A stretch of DNA of 63,737 nucleotides from Polaromonas sp. 39-63-25 (lineage in GTDB: Bacteria; Pseudomonadota; Gammaproteobacteria; Burkholderiales; Burkholderiaceae_C). The notes beneath the pieces are model-generated. The model ran no database searches. It worked only from the letters and a program-made list of their open reading frames with translations, and was not told where the DNA came from. The DNA lies in the NCBI RefSeq assembly GCF_002278925.1, contig NZ_NCJH01000019.1:1-63737 (forward strand). Direction: 5' to 3'. Both the position numbers and the translations under genes were made by a program. Shown here one piece after another: positions 1-8,472 of the stretch (the stretch's first letter is position 1; each line of letters opens with the position of its first letter).

Positions 1-1
1 T

Positions 2-211
2 CTGGGCGGCCGCAGCGTTGTCGTCAACGAAGCCCGTCCGATGGAAGCTCGTCCTCCACGCACTGGCGGCGGCTTCGGCGGCGGTAGCGGTGGTGGCGGC
101 GGCTACGGTGGTGGTGGCGGCGGTGGTGGCTACGGCGGTGGTGGTGGCGGCCGTTCCGGCGGCGGCGGCTACGGTGGTGGTGGCTCTGGCGGTGGACGCG
201 GCGGCTACTAA
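2..211 (+). CDS. RRM-type RNA-binding protein, glycine-rich C-terminus (5' truncated)
   Basis: The window opens inside this gene, so only the last 69 codons are visible. The first residues (LGGRSVVVNEARPM) look like the final strand of an RNA recognition motif, which commonly ends in GR-x-L-x-VNEA. About 45 residues of Gly/Tyr/Arg repeats follow, up to a TAA stop. Small single-RRM proteins with such tails are common in proteobacteria and bind RNA, often as cold- or stress-induced chaperones; that role is inferred from the family. A good intrinsic terminator lies 44 bp after the stop. The RRM core and the start codon lie outside the window. Confidence 0.8.
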   Translation: MGGRSVVVNEARPMEARPPRTGGGFGGGSGGGGGYGGGGGGGGYGGGGGGRSGGGGYGGGGSGGGRGGY

Positions 212-254
212 GCCCTGACCCCCAGCCTCTTCAGCTTCGGCTGAAAACAGCTTT

Positions 255-288
255 AAAAGGCTTCAAGACTTAGGTTTTGAAGCCTTTT
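255..288 (+). terminator. Intrinsic terminator after the RRM gene
   Basis: A perfect 12-bp inverted repeat (AAAAGGCTTCAA / TTGAAGCCTTTT) with a 10-nt loop runs into a T tract at 284-289. It sits 44 bp after the RRM-protein stop and is in the right orientation for that gene. Confidence 0.8.
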
Positions 289-304
289 TGCATGGTGGCC
301 CTTA

Positions 305-345
305 AAGCGCGGGCGTATGCAGCTATTGTTTTTATAGCGTTAAAG
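305..345 (+). repeat. Partial copy of the ~55 bp dispersed intergenic repeat
   Basis: This keeps only the right half of the repeat consensus: GCG, GCAGCTAT, an A/T-rich spacer, then ATAGCG. It overlaps the 3' end of the SDR gene by a few bases. Confidence 0.5.
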
Positions 346-1122
346 CGGTTTTTCCGGTTGCCGGTGTTTGCGCGGCCGGCCCGCCAGGGCCTTGTCAAAC
401 ACCGCATTGGGCAACAGGCGCAGCAGCTTGGCCACCACGCCCATCTCCCAGGGAATCACGCGGTAACTGGCGCCGGCCTCAATGGCTGCGAAGGCCTTGT
501 CGGCAAACGCCGCTGGCTGCATCAGAAACGGCATGGCGTAGCGGTTCTTCTGCGTCAGCGGCGTATCGATGTAGCCGGGACACAGGGTCACGACCTTCAC
601 GCCCGAAGGCCGCAGCTCGCCACGCAGGCTCTCGCAATAGCTGATCACCGCCGCTTTGCTGGCACAGTAGGCGCCGTGGCCAGGCAGTCCGCGAATGCCC
701 GCCACGCTGCCGATGCCCACCAGCGAACCCGAACCCCGCTGCACCATGGCATCCACAAAGGGATGAAACGTCGCCGCCAGGCCGATATTGTTGGTGGCAA
801 ACGTCTGCGCCATCACCTCCAGGTCCTCGCGCACCGCCGTGTCCATGCCGATGCTGATGCCGGCGTTGGCCACCACCACATCCGGCACCCCCTGGGCCGC
901 CATGCAGGCCTGCCCCGACGCCACAATGCTGTTGCTGTCCGCCACATTTGCGCTATAGATTTTATAGCTTTCAGCGCTTATTCCATGAGCCTGAGCCCAT
1001 GACTCCACCTCGGAGGTCCGGCGCGCCACCAGTGCCAGCCGGTACCCGGCCTGAAAAAACCGCAGGGCCAGGGCCTGGCCAATGCCGCTGGAGGCGCCGG
1101 TGATGAAAACGAGTCTGGACAT
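340..1122 (-). CDS. SDR family NAD(P)-dependent oxidoreductase
   Basis: A 260-residue short-chain dehydrogenase/reductase with a Rossmann fold. The cofactor-binding TGASSGIG motif lies near residue 9 and the catalytic YCASK motif in the second half; NAG is also present. The substrate cannot be told from sequence. The gene starts with ATG 62 bp downstream of lptC on the same strand, so it may be the last gene of the kdsD-kdsC-lptC operon. The segment encoding roughly residues 42-60 matches the dispersed repeat found elsewhere in this window, so part of the protein may be repeat-derived. The family call is sure; the role is unknown. Confidence 0.88.
   Translation of the reverse strand: MSRLVFITGASSGIGQALALRFFQAGYRLALVARRTSEVESWAQAHGISAESYKIYSANVADSNSIVASGQACMAAQGVPDVVVANAGISIGMDTAVREDLEVMAQTFATNNIGLAATFHPFVDAMVQRGSGSLVGIGSVAGIRGLPGHGAYCASKAAVISYCESLRGELRPSGVKVVTLCPGYIDTPLTQKNRYAMPFLMQPAAFADKAFAAIEAGASYRVIPWEMGVVAKLLRLLPNAVFDKALAGRPRKHRQPEKPL
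948..1001 (-). repeat. Dispersed repeat copy lying inside the SDR coding sequence
   Basis: On the plus strand this reads GCTATA-N4-TATAGC, TTTCAGCGC, then a degenerate GGCTGGAG end, which is the reverse orientation of the consensus. It is in frame within the SDR gene and encodes the loop before the conserved ANVAD segment. Confidence 0.4.
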
Positions 1123-1184
1123 GGAGAACTCCTGCCGGGCCTGAACAGGCTGGCTGATTTTTTGCAGGCGGCCACCGGCCGCCG

Positions 1185-1874
1185 TCAGGGCGCGCCACCC
1201 GCGGGGGCTTTGCGCGGTACGAGCACGCCTTTGACGCGCCCCTTGAGGTCTGCCACGCGGTCCAGATTGTCGTAGGCAAAGGTGTCGCCGGCAAACTGGT
1301 CGCTGCCACGCGTGATGACCACCGGCAGGTGCGACTTGGCGCGCTCCTCGTTGACAAACACGTGCAGGAACTCGCCCTGGAATTCGAGCCGCGGGATTTC
1401 CTGGCCGGCCGCATTCACGGCCGCTTCGCGCACCACGCGGGCATTGCCGATGAGCTGGACTTCCGAGCCGTCGGCATTGGTCAGGGCCCGGTTTCCGGTG
1501 GAGGTTGTCAGCCGGCCTTCCAGGCTGTAGCTGCGGATCAGCGCCTGGTCGATCTCCAGCGTGTCGGTGTCGGGATAGTGGCGCAGTTCGGCGCCGGAGA
1601 CATCGCTCTTGAGCCGCCCCGCATCGTCAAAGGTCTTGATGCCGAATTTGCGCATGTAGTAGTCCGGCTCGGCGCTGACCGCCCGCTGGCCTTCCGGCGG
1701 CAGCGAGGCGGGCGTGTTTCTCACCAGCCAGTATGTGCCCAAGGCCAGCACACCCATCATCAGCACCGGGATGTAGATGGCGGTGCGCTCCCACAGCAGC
1801 GACACCCTGTCCAGCGCGTTGCGCCAGGCGGGAACCACGCCGGCGGGCGGGCCCAGGGCGGGGTTGGCGGCCAT
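1185..1874 (-). CDS. lptC: LPS export ABC transporter periplasmic protein LptC
   Basis: A 229-residue protein with one N-terminal membrane anchor (around residues 33-52) followed by a periplasmic beta-rich region. This is the LptC layout; LptC passes lipopolysaccharide from LptBFG to LptA across the periplasm. The call rests on the anchor, the YYMRKFGIKTFD-type start of the LptC domain, and position directly after kdsC. Start and kdsC stop overlap (TGATG), which suggests translational coupling. The usual next gene, lptA, is absent; an SDR gene follows instead. Family-level similarity is weak by eye, but the context is convincing. Confidence 0.85.
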   Translation of the reverse strand: MAANPALGPPAGVVPAWRNALDRVSLLWERTAIYIPVLMMGVLALGTYWLVRNTPASLPPEGQRAVSAEPDYYMRKFGIKTFDDAGRLKSDVSGAELRHYPDTDTLEIDQALIRSYSLEGRLTTSTGNRALTNADGSEVQLIGNARVVREAAVNAAGQEIPRLEFQGEFLHVFVNEERAKSHLPVVITRGSDQFAGDTFAYDNLDRVADLKGRVKGVLVPRKAPAGGAP

Positions 1875-2476
1875 CAGGCGGTGTACTCCTGCAGCAAGGC
1901 CGCGTAGCGGCCACTGGCCACCATCAGCAGGTCGCAGAACTCACGCACGGCGCCGTCCCCACCGCAGGCCCGCGTGACATGCGTGGCCAGGGCCTTGACC
2001 TCCACATGCGCGTTGGCGGGTGCGCAACTGAAGGCAACGCGGCGCATCACCGGCAGGTCGGGCCAGTCATCCCCCATGAACGCCGCCTGCGACCAGTCCA
2101 GCCCCAGCGCCTTGAGCGTGATCTCGGCCGCCGGTCGTTTGTCTTCGGTTCCGAAATGGGCATGCACGATACCGAGGGCCTGCAAGCGCGTCCGCAGCAC
2201 GGCGCTGTCGCGCCCGGTGATCACCGCCGGGGTGATGCCGGCACGTTGCAGCAATTTCAGGCCATGCCCGTCGAGGGAGTTGAAGCGTTTGAGCGTCTCG
2301 CCCGCGGCATTGAAGCCGGCTTGCGGCGTCGCCCGGGGGTCGCCTTCCGGGTATTCACCGAAATAAAGGCCGCCGTCGGTGAGCACGCCGTCGACATCGA
2401 AAAAAGCCACCTTGACCTGGCGAGCAGGCAGCAGCAGTTCTGGCGCGAAATTCAGGGCAGGCAAACAGGGTTTCAT
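1874..2476 (-). CDS. kdsC: 3-deoxy-manno-octulosonate-8-phosphate phosphatase KdsC
   Basis: A HAD-superfamily phosphatase of 200 residues that removes phosphate from KDO-8-P in the cytoplasm, the step before CMP-KDO formation for lipid A core. The catalytic DVDG motif sits in FFDVDGVLTDG near residue 28; ITGRDS and GDDWPDLPVM (motifs II and IV) follow. The frame stays open further upstream, but the ATG at 2476 puts the start 8 bp after the kdsD stop and gives a normal family length. The HAD core contains a short insertion rich in Gly/Pro between motif I and the cap-less linker. Confidence 0.93.
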   Translation of the reverse strand: MKPCLPALNFAPELLLPARQVKVAFFDVDGVLTDGGLYFGEYPEGDPRATPQAGFNAAGETLKRFNSLDGHGLKLLQRAGITPAVITGRDSAVLRTRLQALGIVHAHFGTEDKRPAAEITLKALGLDWSQAAFMGDDWPDLPVMRRVAFSCAPANAHVEVKALATHVTRACGGDGAVREFCDLLMVASGRYAALLQEYTA

Positions 2477-2484
2477 CAATGGCT

Positions 2485-3477
2485 TCAAATGACTTTGGCA
2501 CGCAGCAAGTCGTTGCTGTTGAGCGCGCCACACAAGGCGCCCGCATCGTCCACCACCAGCACACTGGTGATGCGGTACTGCTCCATCAGCGCCACCGCCT
2601 CCACGGCCAGCGCGCCGGCGTGCAACGTACGCGGATCGGGATGCATGACTTCGGCAGCTTTGCTGGCCCGCAGGTCCACGCCTTTTTCAATCAGCCGGCG
2701 TAGATCACCATCGGTGAAAATGCCACGCACCTGGCGCGCGTCATCGACGATGGCCGAAGCGCCCAGGCCTTTCCTGCTCATCTCGCGCATCAATTCCGTA
2801 AAACTGGCTTGCAAGCCAACCGCAGGAACAGCATCGCCGGTGCGCATCACATCCTCGATATGCGTCAGCAGCTTGCGGCCCAGCGCGCCTCCCGGGTGGG
2901 AGCGGGCAAAGTCTTCTTCCCTGAAGCCGCGTGCGTCGAGCAGCGCAACCGCCAGCGCATCGCCCAGCGCCATTTGCGCAGTGGTGCTGGCCGTCGGCGC
3001 CAGATTAAGCGGACAGGCCTCCGCATCCACGGCGCTGTTCAGGACAATGTCGGCGTGCTTCGCAAGCGTCGATTCGGCCCGGCCGGTCATCGCCACCAGC
3101 GTCACCCCAAGGCGCTTCAGGGCCGGCAGGATGACCGCCAGCTCCTCGACCTCGCCGGAGTTGGAAATCGCCAGCACGACGTCCCCGGGCGAGACCATGC
3201 CGAGGTCGCCGTGGCTGGCTTCCGCCGGGTGGACAAACATGGCCGGCGTACCGGTGGACGCAAGCGTCGCGGAAATTTTACGGCCCACGTGGCCGCTTTT
3301 CCCCATGCCCATCACCACGACCCGCCCCTTGCAGGCCAGCATGCCATGCACAGCTTGCGCGAACTCGGGGCCGACCCGGGTTTTCAGGCCGAGTACCGCG
3401 GCGGCTTCTATGTCAAAGGTTCTGTGGGCCAATGCCAGCGCTTGCGCAGGGTCGAATTTCGCGGGATCAAAGCTCAT
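2485..3477 (-). CDS. kdsD: Arabinose-5-phosphate isomerase KdsD (SIS + two CBS domains)
   Basis: Converts ribulose-5-phosphate to arabinose-5-phosphate, the first committed step to KDO for lipopolysaccharide. The 330-residue length and architecture fit the family: a sugar isomerase (SIS) domain at about 40-170 with GMGKSGHVGRKIS and the SNSGE motif, then a CBS pair from about residue 205 to the end. It is the first gene of the minus-strand operon kdsD-kdsC-lptC-SDR and is divergent from the antiporter gene, with 90 bp between the two starts. Confidence 0.95.
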   Translation of the reverse strand: MSFDPAKFDPAQALALAHRTFDIEAAAVLGLKTRVGPEFAQAVHGMLACKGRVVVMGMGKSGHVGRKISATLASTGTPAMFVHPAEASHGDLGMVSPGDVVLAISNSGEVEELAVILPALKRLGVTLVAMTGRAESTLAKHADIVLNSAVDAEACPLNLAPTASTTAQMALGDALAVALLDARGFREEDFARSHPGGALGRKLLTHIEDVMRTGDAVPAVGLQASFTELMREMSRKGLGASAIVDDARQVRGIFTDGDLRRLIEKGVDLRASKAAEVMHPDPRTLHAGALAVEAVALMEQYRITSVLVVDDAGALCGALNSNDLLRAKVI

Positions 3478-3567
3478 GCCTGCATTCTATAGAGCCGCAC
3501 TGAATCAGGGCCTGCCATGCCCGGTCGCCACCCGGGGGAAAAGACCCCCATCGGCTACCATCAAAGC

Positions 3568-5553
3568 ATGACCGCGCTCGAACTCACCCTGCTGTATTTG
3601 CTGGCTGCTGTGCTGGGTGTGGTCGCCTGCCGTTCGCTCAAACTGCCGCCCATGCTCGGTTACCTGGCCGTCGGGGTGGTGATCGGACCGAACGCGCTGG
3701 CATTGGCCGAGAATTCCGACGGGGTGCGCCATCTCGGCGAGTTCGGCGTGGTTTTCCTGATGTTTGTGATCGGGCTCGAGTTCAACCTGCCCAAGCTGCG
3801 CTCCATGCGGCGCCACGTTTTCGGTCTGGGCCTGCTCCAGGTCGCTACAACCATTGTGCTGGCCACGGTAGGCTCCCTGTTTCTGGCCACCCTGGCGCCC
3901 ACCCTGTGGAAGATGTCCTGGCAGACCGCGCTGGCACTCTCCGGCGCGATTGCCATGAGCAGCACGGCGGTGGTGGTCAAGCTGCTGTCCGAGCGGCTGG
4001 AGCTCGATTCCGAACACGGCAAACGCGTGATAGGCGTGCTGCTGTTCCAGGACCTGGCCGTGGTGCCGCTGCTGGTGCTGATCCCCGCGCTGGGCGCCTC
4101 GCCGGACAAGCTGCTGATGGCTCTGGCGGTTGCCGCGCTCAAGGCGACCGTGCTGGTCGGCTTGCTGATGACCGGCGGCCAGCGCATCATGCGCTGGTGG
4201 CTCACGCTGGTGGCCAGACGCAAAAGCGACGAGCTGTTTGTGCTGAACCTGCTGCTGGTCACGCTGGCGCTGGCCTGGCTGACCGAACTGGCGGGGTTGA
4301 GCCTGGCACTCGGCGCGTTTATCGCCGGCATGCTGATCTCGGAAACCGAATACAAGCACCAGGTGGAAACCGACATCCGGCCCTTCCATGACGTGTTGCT
4401 CGGCCTGTTTTTCATCAGCATCGGCATGATGCTGGACTGGCGGCTCGTGCTCGAGCGCTGGCCGCTGGTGCTGCTGCTGCTGACCGTGCCGGTGCTGTTC
4501 AAGTTGGTCATGATCACGGCGCTGGCGCGCGGCCTGGGCGCCACTACCGGCGTGTCGCTGCGCACCGGCCTGTACCTGGCGCAGGCCGGCGAGTTCGGCT
4601 TTGTGCTGCTGACCCTGGCGCAGGGCAACAACCTGATTCCCCCGTCGCTGCTCAACCCCATCCTGGCGAGCATGGTGCTGTCGATGCTGGCCACGCCTTT
4701 CATCATCATGTACAGCAACCGCATCGTGATGAAGCTGGTCTCCAGCGAATGGCTGCAGCAGTCACTGCAGATGACCACGATTGCGCGCAAGTCCATCAAC
4801 ACCGACCGGCACGTGATCGTCTGCGGCTATGGCCGCTGCGGCCAGAACCTCGGCCACATGCTGGAGCGCGAAGGCATTCCCTACATCGCGCTGGACCTGG
4901 ATCCGGACCGGGTGCGCCAGGCCGCAGCGGCTGGCGATTCGGTGGTGTTCGGCGATGCCGTGCGGCTGCAGTCGCTGATGGCGGCCGGCCTGGCGCGCGC
5001 CAGCGCCGTGGTGGTGACCTACCTGGACACCGCCAGCGCGCTCAAGGTGCTGGCCAACATCCGTTCCCATGCGCCCACGGTGCCCGTGATTGTGCGCACG
5101 GTGGACGACCGCGACCTGGAAAAGCTGCAGGCCGCCGGCGCCACCGAGGTGGTGCCCGAGGCCATCGAAGCCAGCCTGATGCTGGCCAGCCATGCGCTGG
5201 CACTGGTGGGCGTGCCCATGCGCCGCGTGATCCGCGTGGTACAGGACCAGCGCGACGCGCGCTACAACCTGCTGCGCGGCTACTTCCGCGGTGCCGACGA
5301 CGACACGACAGGCGATCTGGAGCAGGAACGCCTGACCACCGTCACGCTGCCGCTCGGCATCAAGTCAGCCGGCCGACCCCTGGGCGAGTTGGCACTGCAC
5401 GCGACCGGTGTGCGCGTGGTCAGCCTGCGCCGTGGCGGCGGCAAGACCCTCGAAGCGCTGGACACCACGCTGCTCGAGGGCGGCGACACCTTGGTGCTGT
5501 CGGGCAAATCCGAAGCCCTGGCCCTGGCCGAGCAGAAACTTTTGCGCGGCTGA
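3568..5553 (+). CDS. Kef-type monovalent cation:proton antiporter (CPA2) with TrkA-N domain
   Basis: A 661-residue inner-membrane transporter. The first ~390 residues are hydrophobic with many membrane helices typical of Na+/H+ exchanger-type CPA2 antiporters. An RCK/TrkA-N domain with the dinucleotide-binding motif VIVCGYGRCGQN follows at about residue 410, then a TrkA-C-like end. KefB/KefC relatives export K+ in exchange for protons during electrophile stress. The ATG at 3568 was chosen because the 17 codons upstream are not membrane-like and the transporter begins MTALELTLLYLL. I cannot tell KefB from KefC or from a related exchanger. Confidence 0.92.
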   Translation: MTALELTLLYLLAAVLGVVACRSLKLPPMLGYLAVGVVIGPNALALAENSDGVRHLGEFGVVFLMFVIGLEFNLPKLRSMRRHVFGLGLLQVATTIVLATVGSLFLATLAPTLWKMSWQTALALSGAIAMSSTAVVVKLLSERLELDSEHGKRVIGVLLFQDLAVVPLLVLIPALGASPDKLLMALAVAALKATVLVGLLMTGGQRIMRWWLTLVARRKSDELFVLNLLLVTLALAWLTELAGLSLALGAFIAGMLISETEYKHQVETDIRPFHDVLLGLFFISIGMMLDWRLVLERWPLVLLLLTVPVLFKLVMITALARGLGATTGVSLRTGLYLAQAGEFGFVLLTLAQGNNLIPPSLLNPILASMVLSMLATPFIIMYSNRIVMKLVSSEWLQQSLQMTTIARKSINTDRHVIVCGYGRCGQNLGHMLEREGIPYIALDLDPDRVRQAAAAGDSVVFGDAVRLQSLMAAGLARASAVVVTYLDTASALKVLANIRSHAPTVPVIVRTVDDRDLEKLQAAGATEVVPEAIEASLMLASHALALVGVPMRRVIRVVQDQRDARYNLLRGYFRGADDDTTGDLEQERLTTVTLPLGIKSAGRPLGELALHATGVRVVSLRRGGGKTLEALDTTLLEGGDTLVLSGKSEALALAEQKLLRG

Positions 5554-5567
5554 GCGCTCCCAGGCTC

Positions 5568-6110
5568 ATGGACCGACGACTTTTCACCGGCGCGCTGCTG
5601 GCCGCCCCCTGGCTGGCCGGCGCGCAAACCGACCCGCTCGCCACCCGCCTTCGCGCGGGCGCCTGTGTGATGTTGCTGCGCCATGCGCAGACCGTGCCCG
5701 GCGTTGGTGACCCGCCGGACTTTCGCCTTGACCGGTGCAGCACGCAGCGCAACCTCAGCGAAGAAGGGCGCCTGCAGGCCCGGCATATCGGCCAGTGGTT
5801 CACGTCCCGCGGCTTGCAGCCACGCGCCGTCCAGTCCAGCGCCTGGTGCCGTTGCAAGGACACAGCGGACCTGGCATTCGGCAGCCACCGGGTTTGGCCG
5901 GCGCTGAACTCCTTTTTCGGGTCCGCCGGCGGGGAAACCCAGACGGCGCAATTGCGCGCGGCACTGGGCCGCATCCCGGCGGGGCATTTCGAGGTGTGGG
6001 TCACCCACCAGGTCAACATGACGGCGCTGACCGGTGAAGGCATGACGATGGGAGAAGGCCTGGTGGTCGATGCAAGGGGCAAAATGGTGGCCCGCAGCAC
6101 TTTTGGCTAG
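5568..6110 (+). CDS. Exported histidine phosphatase superfamily protein
   Basis: A 180-residue protein with an N-terminal export signal ([19 protein letters not shown]), so it probably acts in the periplasm. The phosphatase signature LLRHAQT provides the phospho-accepting histidine, and a second histidine occurs in VTHQVNM, as in the branch-2 family. The substrate is unknown. It starts 14 bp after the antiporter stop and ends 4 bp before apt, so the three genes are probably co-transcribed. The twin arginine at positions 3-4 could indicate Tat export, but the signal is short. Confidence 0.85.
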   Translation: MDRRLFTGALLAAPWLAGAQTDPLATRLRAGACVMLLRHAQTVPGVGDPPDFRLDRCSTQRNLSEEGRLQARHIGQWFTSRGLQPRAVQSSAWCRCKDTADLAFGSHRVWPALNSFFGSAGGETQTAQLRAALGRIPAGHFEVWVTHQVNMTALTGEGMTMGEGLVVDARGKMVARSTFG

Positions 6111-6114
6111 ATCC

Positions 6115-6681
6115 ATGCCCTCCACCCGCGACGCGTTCAATTTCGGCCCCTATCTCCGCAGCCACATCCGCACCGTGCCCGACTGGCCGACACCCGGTGT
6201 CCAGTTTCGCGACATCACGCCGCTGCTGCAGGACCCGAAGGTGTTCCGTGTGCTGATTGACGCGTTTGTGCACCGCTACATGGATCCGGCGCTGCGCCCC
6301 GACGTGGTGGCCGGGCTGGATGCGCGCGGCTTCATTCTCGGCGCGGTCGTGGCGTACGAACTCAACATCGGTTTTGTGCCGATCCGCAAAAAAGGCAAGC
6401 TGCCGTTCACCACCGTGCAGGAAACCTATGAACTGGAATACGGCAGCGCCACCGTCGAGCTGCACACAGATGCCGTCAAGACCGGCGACAGGGTGCTGCT
6501 GATCGACGACCTCATCGCCACCGGCGGCACCATGATGGCCGGTAAAAAACTGCTGGAAAAGCTGGGCGCCCGCGTCATGGAAGGCGCTGCGATTGTGGAT
6601 CTGCCAGAGCTGGGCGGCTCCGCCAAGCTGCGTGACGCCGGTCTGCCGCTGTTCACGCTGGTGGATTTCGCCGGCCATTGA
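6115..6681 (+). CDS. apt: Adenine phosphoribosyltransferase
   Basis: Salvages adenine by joining it to PRPP to give AMP in the cytoplasm. The 188-residue length fits the family. The PRPP-binding signature is plain ([13 protein letters not shown]), preceded by the Apt-typical FRDITPLL and GLDARGF segments. The ATG at 6115 is only 4 bp after the upstream phosphatase stop. A dispersed repeat copy occupies the space between this gene and the converging gene at 6789. Confidence 0.96.
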   Translation: MPSTRDAFNFGPYLRSHIRTVPDWPTPGVQFRDITPLLQDPKVFRVLIDAFVHRYMDPALRPDVVAGLDARGFILGAVVAYELNIGFVPIRKKGKLPFTTVQETYELEYGSATVELHTDAVKTGDRVLLIDDLIATGGTMMAGKKLLEKLGARVMEGAAIVDLPELGGSAKLRDAGLPLFTLVDFAGH

Positions 6682-6690
6682 GCTCGGTCA

Positions 6691-6746
6691 ATCGCTATCA
6701 ATTCAATAGCCGTCGGCGCCCATCTACAAAGGGCTGGAGGTCGATT
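6691..6746 (-). repeat. Dispersed ~55 bp intergenic repeat copy
   Basis: This is in reverse orientation: GCTATCAATTCAATAGC, then GGCGCCCAT, then AAAGGGCTGGAGGT. It fills the convergent gap after apt and matches the other copies along its whole length. Confidence 0.75.
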
Positions 6747-6788
6747 TGATTCAATATTCCAGAAAATGCGGGCAGCTGCGCCCGCAGT

Positions 6789-7586
6789 TCACATCAGGTC
6801 GCCGTACTGCGTTGCACTGAGCGCCGGCGCCGAGACAGGCATCTCCGGCATCTCGGTGTCTTCAAAGCCGGTGAGCAGGGTGTAGGAGTGCGGGCCGCTG
6901 CGGGTTGACACGCCTTTTGCCACCTGCGCCGCGCCGCCGTTGGCGGACGCGGCAGCCAGGGCCTGCTTGAAAGCGGTCACTTCGTCGTCCTGAATGGGTT
7001 CAAAACGGGAGGTGATCGGCGCCGCAACAGCCGTCTCGACGGCGGCAACGGCAGCGACAGCCGGCTCGGGTAACGCGGCTGGCGCGCTGTGCGGCTGGGC
7101 GCCGTGGGTGCTGGGCCGGGGGCGGCCCACCGACACCAGCTCGTTCATGCGCCAGTACACGGCCGTCACACGGATGTTGTAGCGCGACTTGGCGCTCTGG
7201 GCAATCATCACCTCGATTTCCGCCAGACGATCCGTCTGGCCGCCGAACTCCTGCGCCAGGTCCATCATGACCATGAACTGGTCACCGCGCGGGTCCAGGG
7301 ACAACACCTTGAATTTGTAGCTGGCCGACAGGACGCCGGCCCGGATCATGGCCTCGCGCACGGCGGCATACAGCAGCTCCCTCTTGGCATGCCGCTGGGA
7401 TTTCTGCTCGCCGGCGTGTTCGCCGGCTTTCAGGGGTGTTGGCACCGAAGCCCTGGCCCGCGCGCCTGCCACCGGCCGGGTCCGCTCATCGCGCGTCAGC
7501 CCCGAACTGTCGCCGCCAGGCCGCGCCTTGCCGGAGACGCGCTGGTCGTTGCTGGAGGTACCCGAAAACCAACTGAAAAATGACAT
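6789..7586 (-). CDS. Conserved hypothetical protein (Comamonadaceae-type)
   Basis: A 265-residue soluble protein of unknown function. The N-terminus begins MSFFSWFSGTSS; a charged low-complexity stretch (residues ~10-65) precedes a compact central region at about 70-150 (KRELLYAAVREAMIRAGVL ... MVMMDLAQEFGG). An Ala/Pro/Val-rich tail follows. No catalytic motif is visible. The frame is open for 22 more codons upstream; I prefer the ATG at 7586 because the hydrophobic MSFFSWF start looks like a real N-terminus. It lies alone between apt and the cNMP-binding gene. Confidence 0.7.
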   Translation of the reverse strand: MSFFSWFSGTSSNDQRVSGKARPGGDSSGLTRDERTRPVAGARARASVPTPLKAGEHAGEQKSQRHAKRELLYAAVREAMIRAGVLSASYKFKVLSLDPRGDQFMVMMDLAQEFGGQTDRLAEIEVMIAQSAKSRYNIRVTAVYWRMNELVSVGRPRPSTHGAQPHSAPAALPEPAVAAVAAVETAVAAPITSRFEPIQDDEVTAFKQALAAASANGGAAQVAKGVSTRSGPHSYTLLTGFEDTEMPEMPVSAPALSATQYGDLM

Positions 7587-7841
7587 CGTCTGGCGCCTGG
7601 AAAATGATGGCTGCGCATGCAGCGATCGGGTGGTGTTGCAGGAGGCCTGCAACTTTCATCGGTCTAGTTTACTGATTCCCCTTGTCAAGGCAGCCCGCGC
7701 CGGGCGGATGCAAGGTACCGCCGGTAAGTCCTGGCGCCCATCCCTGCAATAAATCACGTTATCGCCGCCTGAATGCACAGCCAGCGCCTTGTTTACACCT
7801 GCCTTTGTGGTGACGCCACCACTGACCACGACCCAGCGCCC

Positions 7842-8333
7842 TCAGGTGACCGCCACACGTTTGGGACGGTTGTACAGGCGCCTGGCCATCACCCCGCCCA
7901 TGGCCAGACACAGTTCGAGCGCGATCGGGCTGTGCCGGTTGGACAGCTCCTTGAAACGAATCGCGGTGAGACACCAGAGCTGGCAGGCGTTGGTGGCCTG
8001 CACGGTGGCGTTGCGCGGCAGGCGCGAGAAAAAAGCGCCTTCGCCCACCATGGAACCCGCAGCCACCATGGCCAGCCGTACGCGGCCCTTTTCGTCCTGG
8101 TAGTGAACGCTCAGCGTCCCGCTCTCGATGAAATACAGGGTCTGGTCCGCCGAACCCTGCTCGATCAGCGACTGCCCCTGTTGCAGCGCGAAAGGCTGTA
8201 TGTAGCCGGCCAGCACGTCCCACTGCTGCGGGGTGAGCTGACAGCGCAGCGCGTCGCTGGCATGGCTGTGCGCCATCGCATTGATCAGCCCCTGGATGTC
8301 AAAGCGGACCGAAGTGGGAAGGGGTGCGTTCAT
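7842..8333 (-). CDS. Cyclic nucleotide-binding domain protein (Crp-like sensor without HTH)
   Basis: A 163-residue protein with a single cNMP-binding beta-barrel: YIQPFALQQGQSLIEQGSADQTLYFIESG and GRVRLAMVAAGSMVGEGAFF are the hallmark segments. The C-terminal DNA-binding helix-turn-helix of Crp/Fnr regulators is missing; the protein ends shortly after the long helix with RRLYNRPKRVAVT. It therefore probably senses a ligand or docks on a partner rather than binding DNA itself. The ATG at 8333 was preferred over a start 13 codons upstream. Confidence 0.8.
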   Translation of the reverse strand: MNAPLPTSVRFDIQGLINAMAHSHASDALRCQLTPQQWDVLAGYIQPFALQQGQSLIEQGSADQTLYFIESGTLSVHYQDEKGRVRLAMVAAGSMVGEGAFFSRLPRNATVQATNACQLWCLTAIRFKELSNRHSPIALELCLAMGGVMARRLYNRPKRVAVT

Positions 8334-8472
8334 GATGGGTGGAAGATACCCTTCGCGGGGACCTTGCCGCAAGGGACGTTAACGCCCGTTTACACCTGAT
8401 ACACCGGCACGCCACACGTAATCTGTCCGCTGTCACCGTCGGCCCAGGCCGGGGTCACCCATCGTTAGCGTG

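Noticed and set aside
70-205. GGT/GGC-rich tract looked like a tandem repeat or CRISPR-like array
   Set aside because: It is the glycine-rich tail of the RRM protein; units are codons and there are no spacers. No CRISPR array was found in the window.
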